Of a stretch of DNA of 64,000 nucleotides, positions 53,101 to 57,946 are shown piece after piece; the stretch's first letter is position 1; each line of letters opens with the position of its first letter. A program made the position numbers and the translations under genes. The notes beneath the pieces were generated by a model. It was not told the DNA's origin. It worked only from the letters and a program-made list of their open reading frames with translations, and searched no databases. The stretch comes from Terebella lapidaria (Eukaryota > Annelida > Polychaeta > Terebellida > Terebellidae): contig OX424566.1 of NCBI GenBank assembly GCA_949152475.1, positions 9,571,177 through 9,635,176 of the forward strand, read 5' to 3'.

Positions 53101-56100
53101 AGCTCGATTGAAAAGCAGAAAATAGTAAGAGAAGTTGCTGATCAAAAATTCATCTGACAGACTTTGTTTGAAAGCCGCTGATTTGTTTAATGATTTCTCC
53201 GTATATGTTCAGGATTGTCCTACTTTAAAATTCACGTTTGTTGTTATTTACTCTTTCTTCTTACATAGTTCAAACTTTTATTGTATCAACCATTTTGGGC
53301 ACAGAAGATGTCTATAAAGTTTCTGCCCAATATCACTTAACAATCATGATGACATGCAATAGCATTGTATTTGTGTTCGAACTAAACTATCAGACTAACA
53401 GATACTAGTAATGAAATTATGTCCCATAGTTTCAGTAAAAACGCCATTCACACTATCAGAGCACATATTACATCTTACAGTAAACACACAAATAAACAAA
53501 TTGAGTATTCATTTATCTAATTTCCACGTTTCATGTACTGTTTTTTGTTAAAAAATCACTAACTAATGCATGACCTTTGTGTTATCATTCTAAAAAGACA
53601 TCTCGATGCTATAGTTTGTTTCACTCAATAACTTACTTTCCATCATCATTTCTAACCTCGAAGACAGGTTTTTCATCTTTACAATTAACGTCAGTTCTCT
53701 AAGTAGTTTTCCACTAAATGTCACACGTTGAGTTAGTTGTCTTCTTCATATAACACAGTACATTGACAAGATACAGTTTTGTTATGTATTCAAGCTTCCT
53801 TTTTTCGTCTTATATACTACTCACTACTACTGTTAGATAAATTTCTCTGTGTTCTGTCGTCTTTGTACTTCTGTCGTGAACGTGTTGTACGAATGTACGT
53901 GCTCGGTTCAGTCTCGGCACTGCAGAGGGCCGACTGAACACATTGAGTTTGTGACGTGAAGAGCTGCCCGCACAACCACGCGCAGGGCAGCCGTCTGTCT
54001 CGCTTGTACTATCATTGTTGTACTCTTTCCCTGTACAGGCAGTGTTCTGTACGTGCTTTCCGACTCGCTACTGTACTTGGCTCGTTCGTTCATTCGTGTG
54101 TCCGTACGCTCGCTGGCTCGCTCGCTCGCTCGCCTACAGTCTCTGTCGTTTCTGTTCTGACTGTCACACACATCTAGAAACGCGTGGTGTCTGTTCAATG
54201 CTGTTCCTGCCCTCTAATCGCCCGCCTTTGAGTTCGAATTTGGCAACGATCTTCTGGACTTGATCTCTACTCCGGACAGAAATCTTTTGTGAACCCTTTC
54301 GGGGCAGGGGGTCCGCGTATTACCCACGACGAAAGCCTAACCATGCCCCCTCTATTCAGCAACAGCAGAAGAACAAGTGTCAACCAATACATTTAGCTCG
54401 TTAGGTGCTCTACTAAACAAGCAGTGGGTCGAGAAAGAAAGAAAGACAAAGTCGACAGCGGTGAATTGACGGCACGAACGTTTGCATCTTTGGTTTTGTA
54501 GGAAGTGCTCGACGACTCCACACACCGGTGGGGAATAAAAGTTGAGAGGGTGGAGATGTGAGTACTGGTATCCATGGTAACATAGTCGTGACTTCTCTAT
54601 GTCTGGTTGGTTAGAGTGGTGTGTGTCACTGCGCCAAGGCTCTGTCCGTCCCTGTCCTGTGCGCCGGGGACCTCGATGCTGGTCCCTGGTCCCAGCCCTG
54701 GCCGAATTAACGCGTGTCGAGTAAGTGTGTGTGTCTGCTGCCACGCCACGCATTCAACCTTGTCAGCCGTAACTGTCCCCTCTTAGTAAACTGAACATAA
54801 CCGAACTGAATGCAGAGAATCCAACACCCAAACGTGGGTGCGGTATTGAACATTCGTGATGAGGGTCGTTGTTTTAGGAAGGTAGGGTTTCTGAAACTGA
54901 AATTCAACAACGCCCTCATCTGAGCATGAACTTGAATTGTTTGAAACAAAGATATTGGCACATTATGTTTACGCGTAATATCTCGAGAAAAAAAGATATT
55001 GTCCACCGAGATAAATTTCTCACATCATTCTCCCGGAAACTCCTTAAGTTCTATTATAGTAAAACATTCATAAACTTTCGTTTCAAATTCACATGACCCT
55101 GACTTTTCTGGCTATATGATTCACCATAACGTATGTGATTAGATACTTACCAATCGGGAAATTTCGCATATAGCTCTACATGTACTATGGCTGAAGGCTC
55201 TCCTCAGTGGAGAATAAACAATGCAGACGCTTCAATTATATACAATACCAAACATTAGATTCGTAAGCAGGAGTTTTCCTTTGGGGATTTATGTTAAGCG
55301 TTTAAATTCCATCATTTGTGGTTAGACTTTCCAAACAATTAGCTCTTGTGCGTCGCGTTAAAATCTGGTGACGGGGAATACAAACACAGGCAAAATGGAC
55401 TGTCGAATAGTAACTTTGGAAGAAAAACAGACAAAAGTACAATCCCAAGCATTCACTACAAGACGGAGTAGGTACGATCTGCAGGGCAGTGGAGGTGTTC
55501 GAGAGCCATGCTTGTAACGTGTATTACGTCATAGACCCCGGCACGGACTAAGTGTCAATTCGTGATTCGTGATCAGATGGAATCGCTCGTTGGCATTGCC
55601 GAACTGAAACACGCAAAAAGCACACAAATTAAGAACGTGAAATCTAAACAAATTGTACTGGAAAAAAATTCTTCTTGATTTACCTACAATAAGTCGTCAC
55701 AATAATTGGCACTAGAACTCACCCGACGTTCCTCAATTGTTGTGATAACAAACGGAAGACGCACTGGAAGCGATGACGGAATGATTGATGCATGCATGCT
55801 ACTGGGCATCCGTGTCGATGTGGTGTGGATGTGTAGACTAAGTCTGGCTTAGAGTCACTGCCATTGAAGCCTTGCATGCTGCACTTTGAATGTTGTTATA
55901 TATATAAACGTGGAAGGCAGTGAGTGTATCATAACCACAAAGTTCACATGTTGTAGCAACACATAGGTGTGTTATTAACTGTTCACACTTTTTGATGTGC
56001 CGAAAAAGGTATCATTCAGTTGTAAAACTTGAATATTTTCGGGGGAACTGGTAAATGACCGAACAGCGTATGTTTTATTTTGTGCTTCGAGGATGATTTT

Positions 56101-57946
56101 TTTTTATTTACAACCATTCACACACTCTCACGCCGTTCACGCAAATATGCACAGATATGTTCACAGCATAGACATTCTTTTGAACACCACCCTTCTCATG
56201 TTTTGCCAGAACTCTTCTTTCACACGAGATAATGATCTAGTATTTTTGTTTTTCGTTTCTATTTGTTTTCTATTTATAGATATGTAAATTACCTTCATAT
56301 CTAGTTCTCATATTTCGTCCGCTAGAACTGAAGATATTTTTTCTCTCCAAGAATGCGCATTTGTATTTAATTGTGGAGTGAAAATGCCTACCGTTCTCTG
56401 GTTTGTGCATGCGATCATAAAATAGATACACCCACTGTTTTGATATTGTGACATACCTGATGTTAAATGTATTCCTGTGTTACGTAAGTAAGTAGTTTTG
56501 TTGGTTTTCCCACAAGTATTTACCTAATATATTGTATGAAATACGTGTGCTGTATAGGTATCATGCGATGTATTGAACTATATATGCTTCTGCACTTAAT
56601 TGTAAAATAATTGGCACTGTATCATTAAACTAGAACCATGCTGGGTAATACATAATTTGGATGAATTTGCTGTCATTTTAAGTATATGCTATTTTCAGAT
56701 GTTTGGACGAGAAAAGCTATAGCGTGCCACTAATTTACCAGACTAGAATCAGTCACTCATACAAACGGCGCAAGTTTTTTGTCAGAGAAACTCGTAAAAT
56801 CCAACGGTATTTTTGTTATCGAAAAGTCTGTTTTTACTTGGAATTAACATAATTAAGGTGCATATAGCAATGTTGTTTCTTTTGATAAGATCGCCAATTC
56901 GCCATTGTCCGTTTTCATCGTTTGAATTTGTACATTAAAAGTGGCTGAAATGTCACTGTAAAAATACTTGCGATTTATTAGTTATCGGTTTTGAAATTAT
57001 AAAATAATGAATGTTTTTTTTTGTCTTCATAACACACTAACAATTTTTTTCTTATTAAATAAACGATTGGATGGTTTTCGTCAGGTACCGTAAGTTTAAT
57101 ATACATGTACTAACACGTTTTGATCATAACAGTAGCACAAGACTTTATAATAGAAGTGTTTATATTTGTTGAGATTTCAAATCATAATACAAAAACGTAA
57201 CATCAGTGGTTAGAAAAGAACTTACAATACCCAGCATGGTACTGGTATAATCACTAATATCATAAATAAATTAAATTCATGGTTATCATTCAGTTTATAT
57301 TCAATATAATAATATAACCCTCCGTTTATACTGGAAGATATGAGATAATTAAATATTATATTTTACATGTTTACATGTTAAACTTAAAGCTTTGATTTAT
57401 AAATAATACTGATACTAATCGATTAATGTTGCATAAATTAATGAATGTACGTGTTTTTTTATGAATAATACTGATACTAATTGATATGTTGCATAAATTA
57501 ATGAATGTACGTGTGTTTTGATGTCACCAGTAAGGATGTACGACTGCCGGTCCAGCTGCAGAGAGCCATGGCAGCCGAGGCTGAGGCCACCCGGGAAGCC
57601 AGGGCTAAGGTATGTACTGTATCAACCTCACGATGCTTGGCGACCGTCACGTAGGAACAAAATGTCATTCCTCGAATTGACGCGAGATAAAAAGGCGCAA
57701 ACGTTATAACGCCGTGGCTCTTTGCAGGTGATCGCCGCTGAGGGAGAGAACAAAGCCGCCCGCGCCCTGAAGGAAGCATCAGACATTATCAACGAGTCGC
57801 CCTCCGCGCTCCAGCTCCGCTACCTACAGACTCTCAACACCATCTCAGCCGAGAAGAACTCGACCATCATTTTCCCAGTCCCGATCAACATCCTGGCCTC
57901 GTTTATGAAGAAGTCGGATTCGACGGAGAAGCACGCTATTGAATGA
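3604..57946 (+). CDS. STOM: Stomatin-like SPFH/band 7 membrane protein, full gene with two alternative exon pairs
   Basis: Inferred join: 3604-3844, 32812-32918, 46973-47045, 47752-47834 or 48558-48640, 49890-50093, 52585-52640 or 54502-54557, 57531-57609, 57728-57946. The eight pieces total 1062 nt, giving 353 residues plus stop, with matching phase at every junction and GT-AG introns throughout. Residues 1-87 are an N-terminal extension; about 94-115 form the hydrophobic membrane hairpin with a central Pro108; about 117-280 are the SPFH domain; about 262-320 are Ala/Glu-rich helix, followed by the conserved [13 protein letters not shown] segment. Family knowledge: stomatins sit on the inner face of the plasma membrane as hairpin proteins, oligomerise in cholesterol-rich domains and modulate ion channels and transporters. 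Vertebrate stomatin is about 288 residues, so this product is longer only at its N-terminus. STOM versus STOML3/MEC-2-like orthology was not resolved. The family call is very secure; exon 1 is the least certain part. Confidence 0.95.
3845..5584. other. Intron 1, first part: AT-rich sequence with nothing recognised
   Basis: No ORF with domain similarity, no clear repeat unit and no structured element was seen. Short frames here end quickly and have intron-like composition. Confidence 0.5.
5585..5720. repeat. Dispersed repeat copy 1 (about 135 bp)
   Basis: Shares AAAGGGAATCTGGAGAAAAT, a CAGTCTGTTATTATAT block and AAAGATATATCGACCAA with 6821-6948, in the same orientation about 1.2 kb apart. The copies are diverged by small indels. 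Confidence 0.85.
6198..6625. mobile_element. Inverted-repeat (MITE-like) element
   Basis: The arm at 6198-6253 runs from ACTAGT through an A-tract to GTTTCCTGTCCACC; the arm at 6582-6625 carries the reverse complement (GGTGGACAGGAAAC, a T-tract, ACTAGT). About 330 bp separate them. No transposase is encoded. The arms are imperfect, so it is an old insertion. Confidence 0.6.
6821..6948. repeat. Dispersed repeat copy 2 (about 130 bp)
   Basis: Direct-orientation partner of 5585-5720. Together the two copies bracket the inverted-repeat element at 6198-6625, suggesting a larger composite insertion or a local duplication. Confidence 0.85.
7003..7437. repeat. 21-bp minisatellite whose units are palindromic
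   Basis: About 20 units of the form AATTCGTGSSCACGRTTTACY, varying in the middle as GCGC, GGCC, CACA or CCCA. One site, 7160-7177, is a perfect 18-bp palindrome (AATTCGTGCGCACGAATT). Because 21 is a multiple of three, both strands stay open and show a seven-residue repeat (such as IRAHELL); these frames have no independent sign of being genes. Confidence 0.9.
7438..9338. other. Intron 1: AT-rich sequence with nothing recognised
   Basis: Contains short A and T runs and no supported gene. A 97-residue frame at 7708-8001 and a 78-residue frame at 8346-8582 have intron-like composition and no family resemblance. Confidence 0.5.
9341..9517. mobile_element. MITE, 177 bp, TA-flanked, copy 1
   Basis: Starts CAGTAGATCCTGTGTT and ends AACACAGGATCCACTG, inverted repeats of about 26 bp, with TA on both sides (9339-9340, 9518-9519). 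The interior repeats the words GTGGTCT and GACAGGT. TA duplication and CAGT...ACTG ends fit the Tc1/mariner-pogo group (inference). No transposase. Confidence 0.85.
9940..9957. repeat. Poly-G tract, 18 G
   Basis: Uninterrupted G run directly after ATCATGAAT. One of many long G/C homopolymers in this window. Confidence 0.95.
10579..10755. mobile_element. MITE, 177 bp, TA-flanked, copy 2
   Basis: Same family, same length and same orientation as 9341-9517: starts CAGTGGATCCTGTGTT, ends ACACAGAATCCACTG, flanked by TA at 10577-10578 and 10756-10757. Point differences are spread along the element, so the two are separate insertions and not a fresh duplication. Confidence 0.85.
10880..11158 (+). 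mobile_element. MITE family 2, copy 1 (about 280 bp)
   Basis: Left end CCATATTGGTCCTAATAGAAG; right end CTTCTATTAGGAGTATTGG in inverted orientation. Comparison of its reverse complement with 15391-15660 shows matching blocks through the interior (CTAATAGAAG, CAGAAAA, ATAACTGTC, TTTCCCCA). Non-autonomous, no ORF. Confidence 0.65.
11444..13980. mobile_element. Composite non-autonomous element carrying a 147-bp satellite, copy 1
   Basis: Begins with a hairpin (AGGCATTTC-GGCA-GAAATGCCT, 11444-11465), then a long T-tract (11482-11508), a head of about 650 bp with two related sub-blocks (GGTTTCCGGACGATAACT, GACCTTTGACCTAGAGGTC), then the satellite, and ends with CCGAAATGCCT-CCA-AGGCAT (13961-13980). 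The end word is the inverted repeat of the start word AGGCATTTCGG. Terminal hairpins plus a central tandem array resemble Helentron-related non-autonomous elements such as mollusc pearl/BIV160 (family knowledge; assignment is inference). Confidence 0.7.
12170..13935. repeat. 147-bp tandem satellite, about 12 units
   Basis: The word GCCGAGTCGGC starts at 12296, 12443, 12590, 12737, 12884, 13031, 13178, 13325, 13472, 13619 and 13766: every step is exactly 147 bp. Units also share ATATCTCGGAAACGGTGCGT and TGAACTTTGACCTTGACCCG. They are nearly identical in the centre and diverge at both ends of the array. Confidence 0.97.
13981..15390. other. Intron 1: nothing recognised
   Basis: AT-rich single-copy sequence. 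A 129-residue frame at 14916-15305 has no domain resemblance and intron-like composition. Confidence 0.5.
15391..15660 (-). mobile_element. MITE family 2, copy 2 (about 270 bp, inverted relative to copy 1)
   Basis: Starts CCATATATTGGTCCTAATAG and ends CTATTAA-type sequence reading ATAGGACCCGTATGG, with TA at both sides. Homologous to the reverse complement of 10880-11158 along its length. No coding capacity. Confidence 0.65.
15661..17264. other. Intron 1: nothing recognised
   Basis: Unique sequence of moderate GC. Short ORFs at 16045-16311 (+) and 16595-16813 (-) show no family resemblance and lack convincing splice context. Confidence 0.5.
17265..18520. mobile_element. Composite element with 147-bp satellite, copy 2 (diverged, truncated)
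   Basis: Same order as 11444-13980: hairpin AGGCATTTC-GACA-GAAATGCCT (17265-17286), T/C-tract, head block, then satellite units. The GCCGAGTCGGC-type anchor lies at 17796, 17943, 18066, 18213, 18360 and 18506; steps are 147, 123, 147, 147 and 146 bp. Units are more diverged than copy 1 and no end hairpin is visible. A 186-residue minus-strand frame here is only the repeat being read through. Confidence 0.8.
18521..19855. other. Intron 1: AT-rich, nothing recognised
   Basis: Unique AT-rich sequence without supported genes or clear repeats. Confidence 0.5.
19856..20550. repeat. Cluster of poly-G and poly-C tracts
   Basis: G runs near 19858-19875 and 20224-20240; C runs near 20174-20184, 20322-20330 and 20461-20474, with CCCCACCC-type spacers between. 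A 201-residue + strand frame (20151-20756) crosses this low-complexity sequence and is very Pro/His/Ser-rich; it was not called as a gene. The cluster sits just upstream of the candidate promoter at 20818. Confidence 0.85.
20818..20852 (+). promoter_or_regulatory. Candidate internal core promoter (TATA box plus initiator) in intron 1
   Basis: TATAAAT at 20818-20824 is followed by GCAGTCG with its A at 20850, a 32-bp spacing that fits a TATA/initiator pair. The region upstream (20.3-20.8 kb) is unusually GC-rich for this window. It faces the same way as the stomatin gene and would drive the candidate exon at 20850-20997. The evidence is motif spacing only. Confidence 0.35.
20850..20997 (+). 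other. Candidate alternative 5' untranslated first exon of the stomatin gene
   Basis: From the predicted start near 20850 the sequence runs to a good donor, CACAG|GTGGGT (GT at 20998). Joined to exon 2, the upstream frame has an in-frame TGA and no in-frame ATG after it, so translation would begin at the ATG at 32832 in exon 2. The product would be 266 residues starting MGCCGW, lacking the His/Pro-rich extension. Upstream out-of-frame ATGs exist, which weakens the idea. Confidence 0.3.
20998..23525. other. Intron 1: nothing recognised
   Basis: Mixed-composition unique sequence. Several 60-110 residue frames on both strands overlap each other and show no domain. Confidence 0.5.
23526..23665. 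repeat. Short tandem duplication, about 70 bp
   Basis: CAGGGCATGATCATTGGG occurs at 23526 and 23596, and a diverged TTGATGTGATNTT block follows each copy. Confidence 0.75.
23666..26457. other. Intron 1: nothing recognised
   Basis: AT-rich unique sequence with a short (TA)n run at about 25559-25577. No supported gene. Confidence 0.5.
26458..26487 (+). other. Canonical G-quadruplex motif
   Basis: GGGTGTGGGTGGGTGTGGG followed by T and a G run gives at least four GGG blocks with loops of 1-3 nt on the + (sense) strand. Confidence 0.8.
26488..29129. other. Intron 1: nothing recognised
   Basis: Unique sequence, no supported gene or ordered repeat. Confidence 0.5.
29130..29164. repeat. Poly-G tract, 35 G
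   Basis: The longest homopolymer in the window, uninterrupted on the + strand between GGGGAATGT and CATGGG. Exact length is likely unreliable in any assembly. Confidence 0.95.
29850..30990. repeat. Minisatellite, about 47-bp period, roughly 24 units of two types
   Basis: Units share TTTTGTGTGTTCT and CCAATAACATCATC. One type continues GGTAGTCAGAACTGGGCC, the other CATATTGAGGACTGGGCT, and the two are interspersed. Units decay towards 30990. Frames reading through it are repeat artefacts. Confidence 0.95.
30991..32811. other. End of intron 1: nothing recognised apart from a 14-C tract
   Basis: Contains a poly-C run at 31856-31869 and overlapping short frames without domains. The last 60 nt form the exon 2 acceptor region. 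Confidence 0.5.
32812..32918 (+). CDS. STOM: Stomatin exon 2: Cys motif and membrane hairpin, residues 81-116
   Basis: The acceptor is TTACAG at 32806-32811 and the donor AAG|GTGAGT. The exon enters with two nucleotides of a split Ala codon and leaves in phase 0. It encodes MGCCGW followed by a hydrophobic run interrupted by TFPLS, the Pro-kinked intramembrane hairpin typical of stomatins; Pro108 corresponds to the conserved hairpin proline. The Cys pair at 90-91 aligns with the juxtamembrane palmitoylated cysteine of vertebrate stomatin (by family knowledge). The internal ATG at 32832 has a good start context (G at -3 and +4), so it could serve as the start codon for a transcript lacking exon 1, giving a 266-residue protein of usual family size. 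Confidence 0.93.
33050..33354. mobile_element. piggyBac-like MITE, 305 bp
   Basis: Terminal inverted repeats CCCTTTCACTGCC and GGCAGTGAAAGGG, flanked by TTAA (33046-33049) on the left and TTAT (33355-33358) on the right. TTAA target sites with CCC...GGG ends are the piggyBac hallmark. The right end holds two copies of TAAAGTCGCCTCCGGCAGTG. No transposase. Confidence 0.75.
33540..33655. repeat. AT-rich microsatellite (ACAATATTATTATATT-type)
   Basis: Repeated ACAATATTATTATATTACAA words over about 115 bp, interrupted by GACACATTTACAAT. Confidence 0.85.
33723..33830 (+). pseudogene. Possible reverse-transcriptase relic (very short)
   Basis: At 33771-33809 the + strand reads [13 protein letters not shown], which resembles the YxDD catalytic motif region of Ty3/gypsy-type reverse transcriptases. 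The residues before and after do not continue the family pattern, and no other retroelement domain lies nearby. It is either a degraded fragment or a chance match. Confidence 0.2.
33960..40600. other. Intron 2: mostly unique sequence, no supported gene
   Basis: Holds a short poly-C run at 35329-35339 and scattered ACATGTA words. A 163-residue minus-strand frame (35235-35726) begins with a hydrophobic stretch but crosses the poly-C run and has no domain. A minus-strand frame at 38465-38710 lacks an ATG. Confidence 0.5.
40622..40810 (-). CDS. Possible unrecognised coding exon, antisense within intron 2
   Basis: A minus-strand frame of 62 residues starts at an ATG (40808-40810) and ends at TAA. 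It begins [20 protein letters not shown] and ends DSSLDVDIC. It is GC-richer than its surroundings, and its codons start mostly with purines, as in real genes; composition resembles the stomatin exons. No family was recognised, no upstream exon was found, and the upstream acceptor is weak. It could be the last exon of a nested antisense gene, a processed fragment, or chance; the opposite strand is also open here. Confidence 0.25.
   Translation of the reverse strand: MVLEGGDSVKKLGKAENWMDMARNMMRIPSILVGNDENCRPFRVARVMPCLGTDSSLDVDIC
40818..43559. other. Intron 2: nothing recognised
   Basis: Unique sequence, moderately GC-rich around 41.8-43.0 kb, with several overlapping short frames on both strands. 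None has a domain or clear splice context. Confidence 0.5.
43560..43835. repeat. Degenerate tandem repeat with GAGCATTG / TGAGCAA words
   Basis: GGAGCATTGCCCTGTACTGA, TGAGCATTGCTCCAGCACCT and CGAGCATTGTCCCAGATGCT each start a unit containing TGAGCAA some 15-20 nt later. Spacing is irregular and the middle units have decayed. Confidence 0.6.
43836..46750. other. Intron 2: nothing recognised
   Basis: Unique sequence with a poly-G patch near 45150-45166 and an ACATGTACATGTACATGTAC run at 46309-46328. No supported gene. Confidence 0.5.
46755..46950 (+). repeat. A/C-rich CAA-type imperfect repeat just before exon 3
   Basis: Runs of CAACAACAACAACAACAA and AAGAACAAGAACAACAA alternate with TAATAA; T and G are scarce on the sense strand for nearly 200 nt. 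It ends about 25 nt before the exon 3 acceptor. Confidence 0.85.
46973..47045 (+). CDS. STOM: Stomatin exon 3: start of SPFH domain, residues 117-141
   Basis: The exon follows GTGTTTACAG and ends CCTG|GTATGT. It encodes the highly conserved opening of the stomatin SPFH domain ([20 protein letters not shown], then AKGPG), directly after the membrane hairpin of exon 2. Entry is phase 0 and exit phase 1, leaving a single G that must join a downstream exon starting with two nucleotides of a Gly codon. Both exon 4a and exon 4b meet this requirement; exon 5 does not. An unusual A/C-rich stretch lies just upstream of the acceptor. No second copy of exon 3 was seen in the 14-kb intron before it. Confidence 0.96.
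47752..47834 (+). CDS. STOM: Stomatin exon 4a: alternative SPFH segment, residues 141-168
   Basis: The exon lies between TCTCTCTGTTCAG and CAGGAG|GTAACC and is 83 nt long, entering in phase 1 and leaving in phase 0. It encodes [20 protein letters not shown] followed by SFDVPPQE, a signature stomatin segment next to the membrane. The Cys at 148 aligns with a second palmitoylated Cys of vertebrate stomatin. The exon is one of a tandem pair with 4b, which starts 806 nt downstream: same length, same phases, 24 of 28 residues identical. The four changes are conservative (I/M, I/V, S/T, S/T), whereas eleven codons differ silently, which indicates an old duplication under purifying selection. Confidence 0.93.
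48360..48557 (+). promoter_or_regulatory. C-rich polypyrimidine region leading into exon 4b
   Basis: A 17-C run (48369-48385) is followed by CCCCTT, CTCAACTCCCCAC, TTTCCCCCTGTACCCCC and TTTCCCTCCC up to the exon 4b acceptor. C-rich RNA of this kind binds PCBP/hnRNP K-type proteins, and CU tracts bind PTB (family knowledge). A role in choosing 4b over 4a is inference. Confidence 0.45.
48558..48640 (+). CDS. STOM: Stomatin exon 4b: alternative to exon 4a, residues 141-168
   Basis: The acceptor is CCCTCCCGACAG and the donor CAAGAG|GTAAGG. The exon is 83 nt and phase 1 to 0, identical in architecture to 4a. It encodes [20 protein letters not shown] followed by TFDVPPQE. If spliced after 4a, its reading frame shifts and hits TAG after 14 codons, so 4a and 4b cannot both be used in a functional mRNA. 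Its acceptor is preceded by about 190 nt of strongly C/T-rich intron that includes a 17-C run, which 4a lacks; this could be where splice choice is regulated (inference). No disabling change is present, so it looks like a functional exon and not a pseudo-exon. Confidence 0.93.
49890..50093 (+). CDS. STOM: Stomatin exon 5: SPFH core, residues 169-236
   Basis: The exon is 204 nt, phase 0 at both ends, with acceptor TCCCAACAG and donor ATGCAG|GTTTGT. It encodes the centre of the SPFH domain: [20 protein letters not shown], then a variable [15 protein letters not shown] stretch, then the near-invariant [20 protein letters not shown] and the start of the next helix ([13 protein letters not shown]). 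It is the largest internal exon and the strongest single family match in the window. The codons are rich in GTC, GCC and AAC, quite unlike the flanking AT-rich introns. Only one copy was seen, so the duplicated positions 4 and 6 flank a constitutive exon. Confidence 0.97.
51677..52100. repeat. Perfect 212-bp tandem duplication
   Basis: 51677-51888 and 51889-52100 are identical by direct reading, in the intron between exons 5 and 6a. Identity means the duplication is very recent or an assembly artefact. Neither copy contains an exon. Confidence 0.95.
52585..52640 (+). CDS. STOM: Stomatin exon 6a: alternative distal SPFH segment, residues 237-255
   Basis: The exon is 56 nt, phase 0 in and phase 2 out, between TTCTTCTTTAACAG and GAAGT|GTAAGT. 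It encodes [18 protein letters not shown] plus a split codon that becomes Val with exon 7. This is the conserved WGI.VERVE strand leading into the KDV.LP segment. Compared with 6b it carries A for E, A for D, GS for HR and Q for K. 6b is closer to the usual family sequence (LDD...[10 protein letters not shown]), so 6a may be the derived, specialised copy. It follows a perfect 212-bp tandem duplication in the same intron by about 480 nt. Confidence 0.92.
53906..53939 (+). other. Hairpin in the intron between exons 6a and 6b
   Basis: GTTCAGTC(TC)GGC pairs with GCCGACTGAAC across a 10-nt loop, an 11-bp stem with a two-nucleotide bulge. A function in splice choice is only a possibility. Confidence 0.4.
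54502..54557 (+). CDS. STOM: Stomatin exon 6b: alternative to exon 6a, residues 237-255
   Basis: The exon is 56 nt with phases identical to 6a, acceptor TTTGGTTTTGTAG and donor GAGAT|GTGAGT. It encodes [18 protein letters not shown] plus a split codon that becomes Ile with exon 7. Thirteen of 19 residues match 6a, counting the split residue. The [13 protein letters not shown] and following KDV pattern is the canonical stomatin form. Splicing 6a directly to 6b shifts the frame and gives TAA after 12 codons, so the pair must be alternatives. Sequence is intact, supporting two functional exons 1.9 kb apart. Confidence 0.93.
57402..57520 (+). repeat. Imperfect 60-62-bp tandem duplication before exon 7, duplicating a branch-point word
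   Basis: AATAATACTGATACTAAT and GTTGCATAAATTAATGAATG occur twice, the second copy ending about 10 nt before the exon 7 acceptor. GATACTAAT is close to the ideal branch-site sequence, so the intron has two candidates. Confidence 0.85.
57531..57609 (+). CDS. STOM: Stomatin exon 7: end of SPFH domain and start of helix, residues 255-281
   Basis: The acceptor is GATGTCACCAG and the donor AAG|GTATGT. The exon is 79 nt and enters with the last nucleotide of a codon split after base two, then leaves in phase 0. It encodes [20 protein letters not shown] followed by REARAK, one of the most conserved stomatin segments, where the SPFH domain passes into the Ala/Glu-rich oligomerisation helix. The first three bases are TAA, so joining exon 5 directly to exon 7 ends translation at once: exon 6a or 6b is obligatory. 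A duplicated TACTAAT-type branch-point word lies upstream. Confidence 0.96.
57728..57946 (+). CDS. STOM: Stomatin exon 8: C-terminal helix and tail, residues 282-353, with stop
   Basis: The exon follows a short 118-nt intron (acceptor CTCTTTGCAG), reads in phase 0 and ends at TGA 57944-57946. It encodes [20 protein letters not shown] followed by a conserved stretch around [11 protein letters not shown], the rest of the Ala/Glu-rich helix, and then [13 protein letters not shown]. In vertebrate stomatin the equivalent of that last segment is needed for oligomerisation and raft association (family knowledge). The final 16 residues ([16 protein letters not shown]) are hydrophilic and species-specific. 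Length and ending are normal for the family. Confidence 0.97.
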   Translation: MIAAEGENKAARALKEASDIINESPSALQLRYLQTLNTISAEKNSTIIFPVPINILASFMKKSDSTEKHAIE

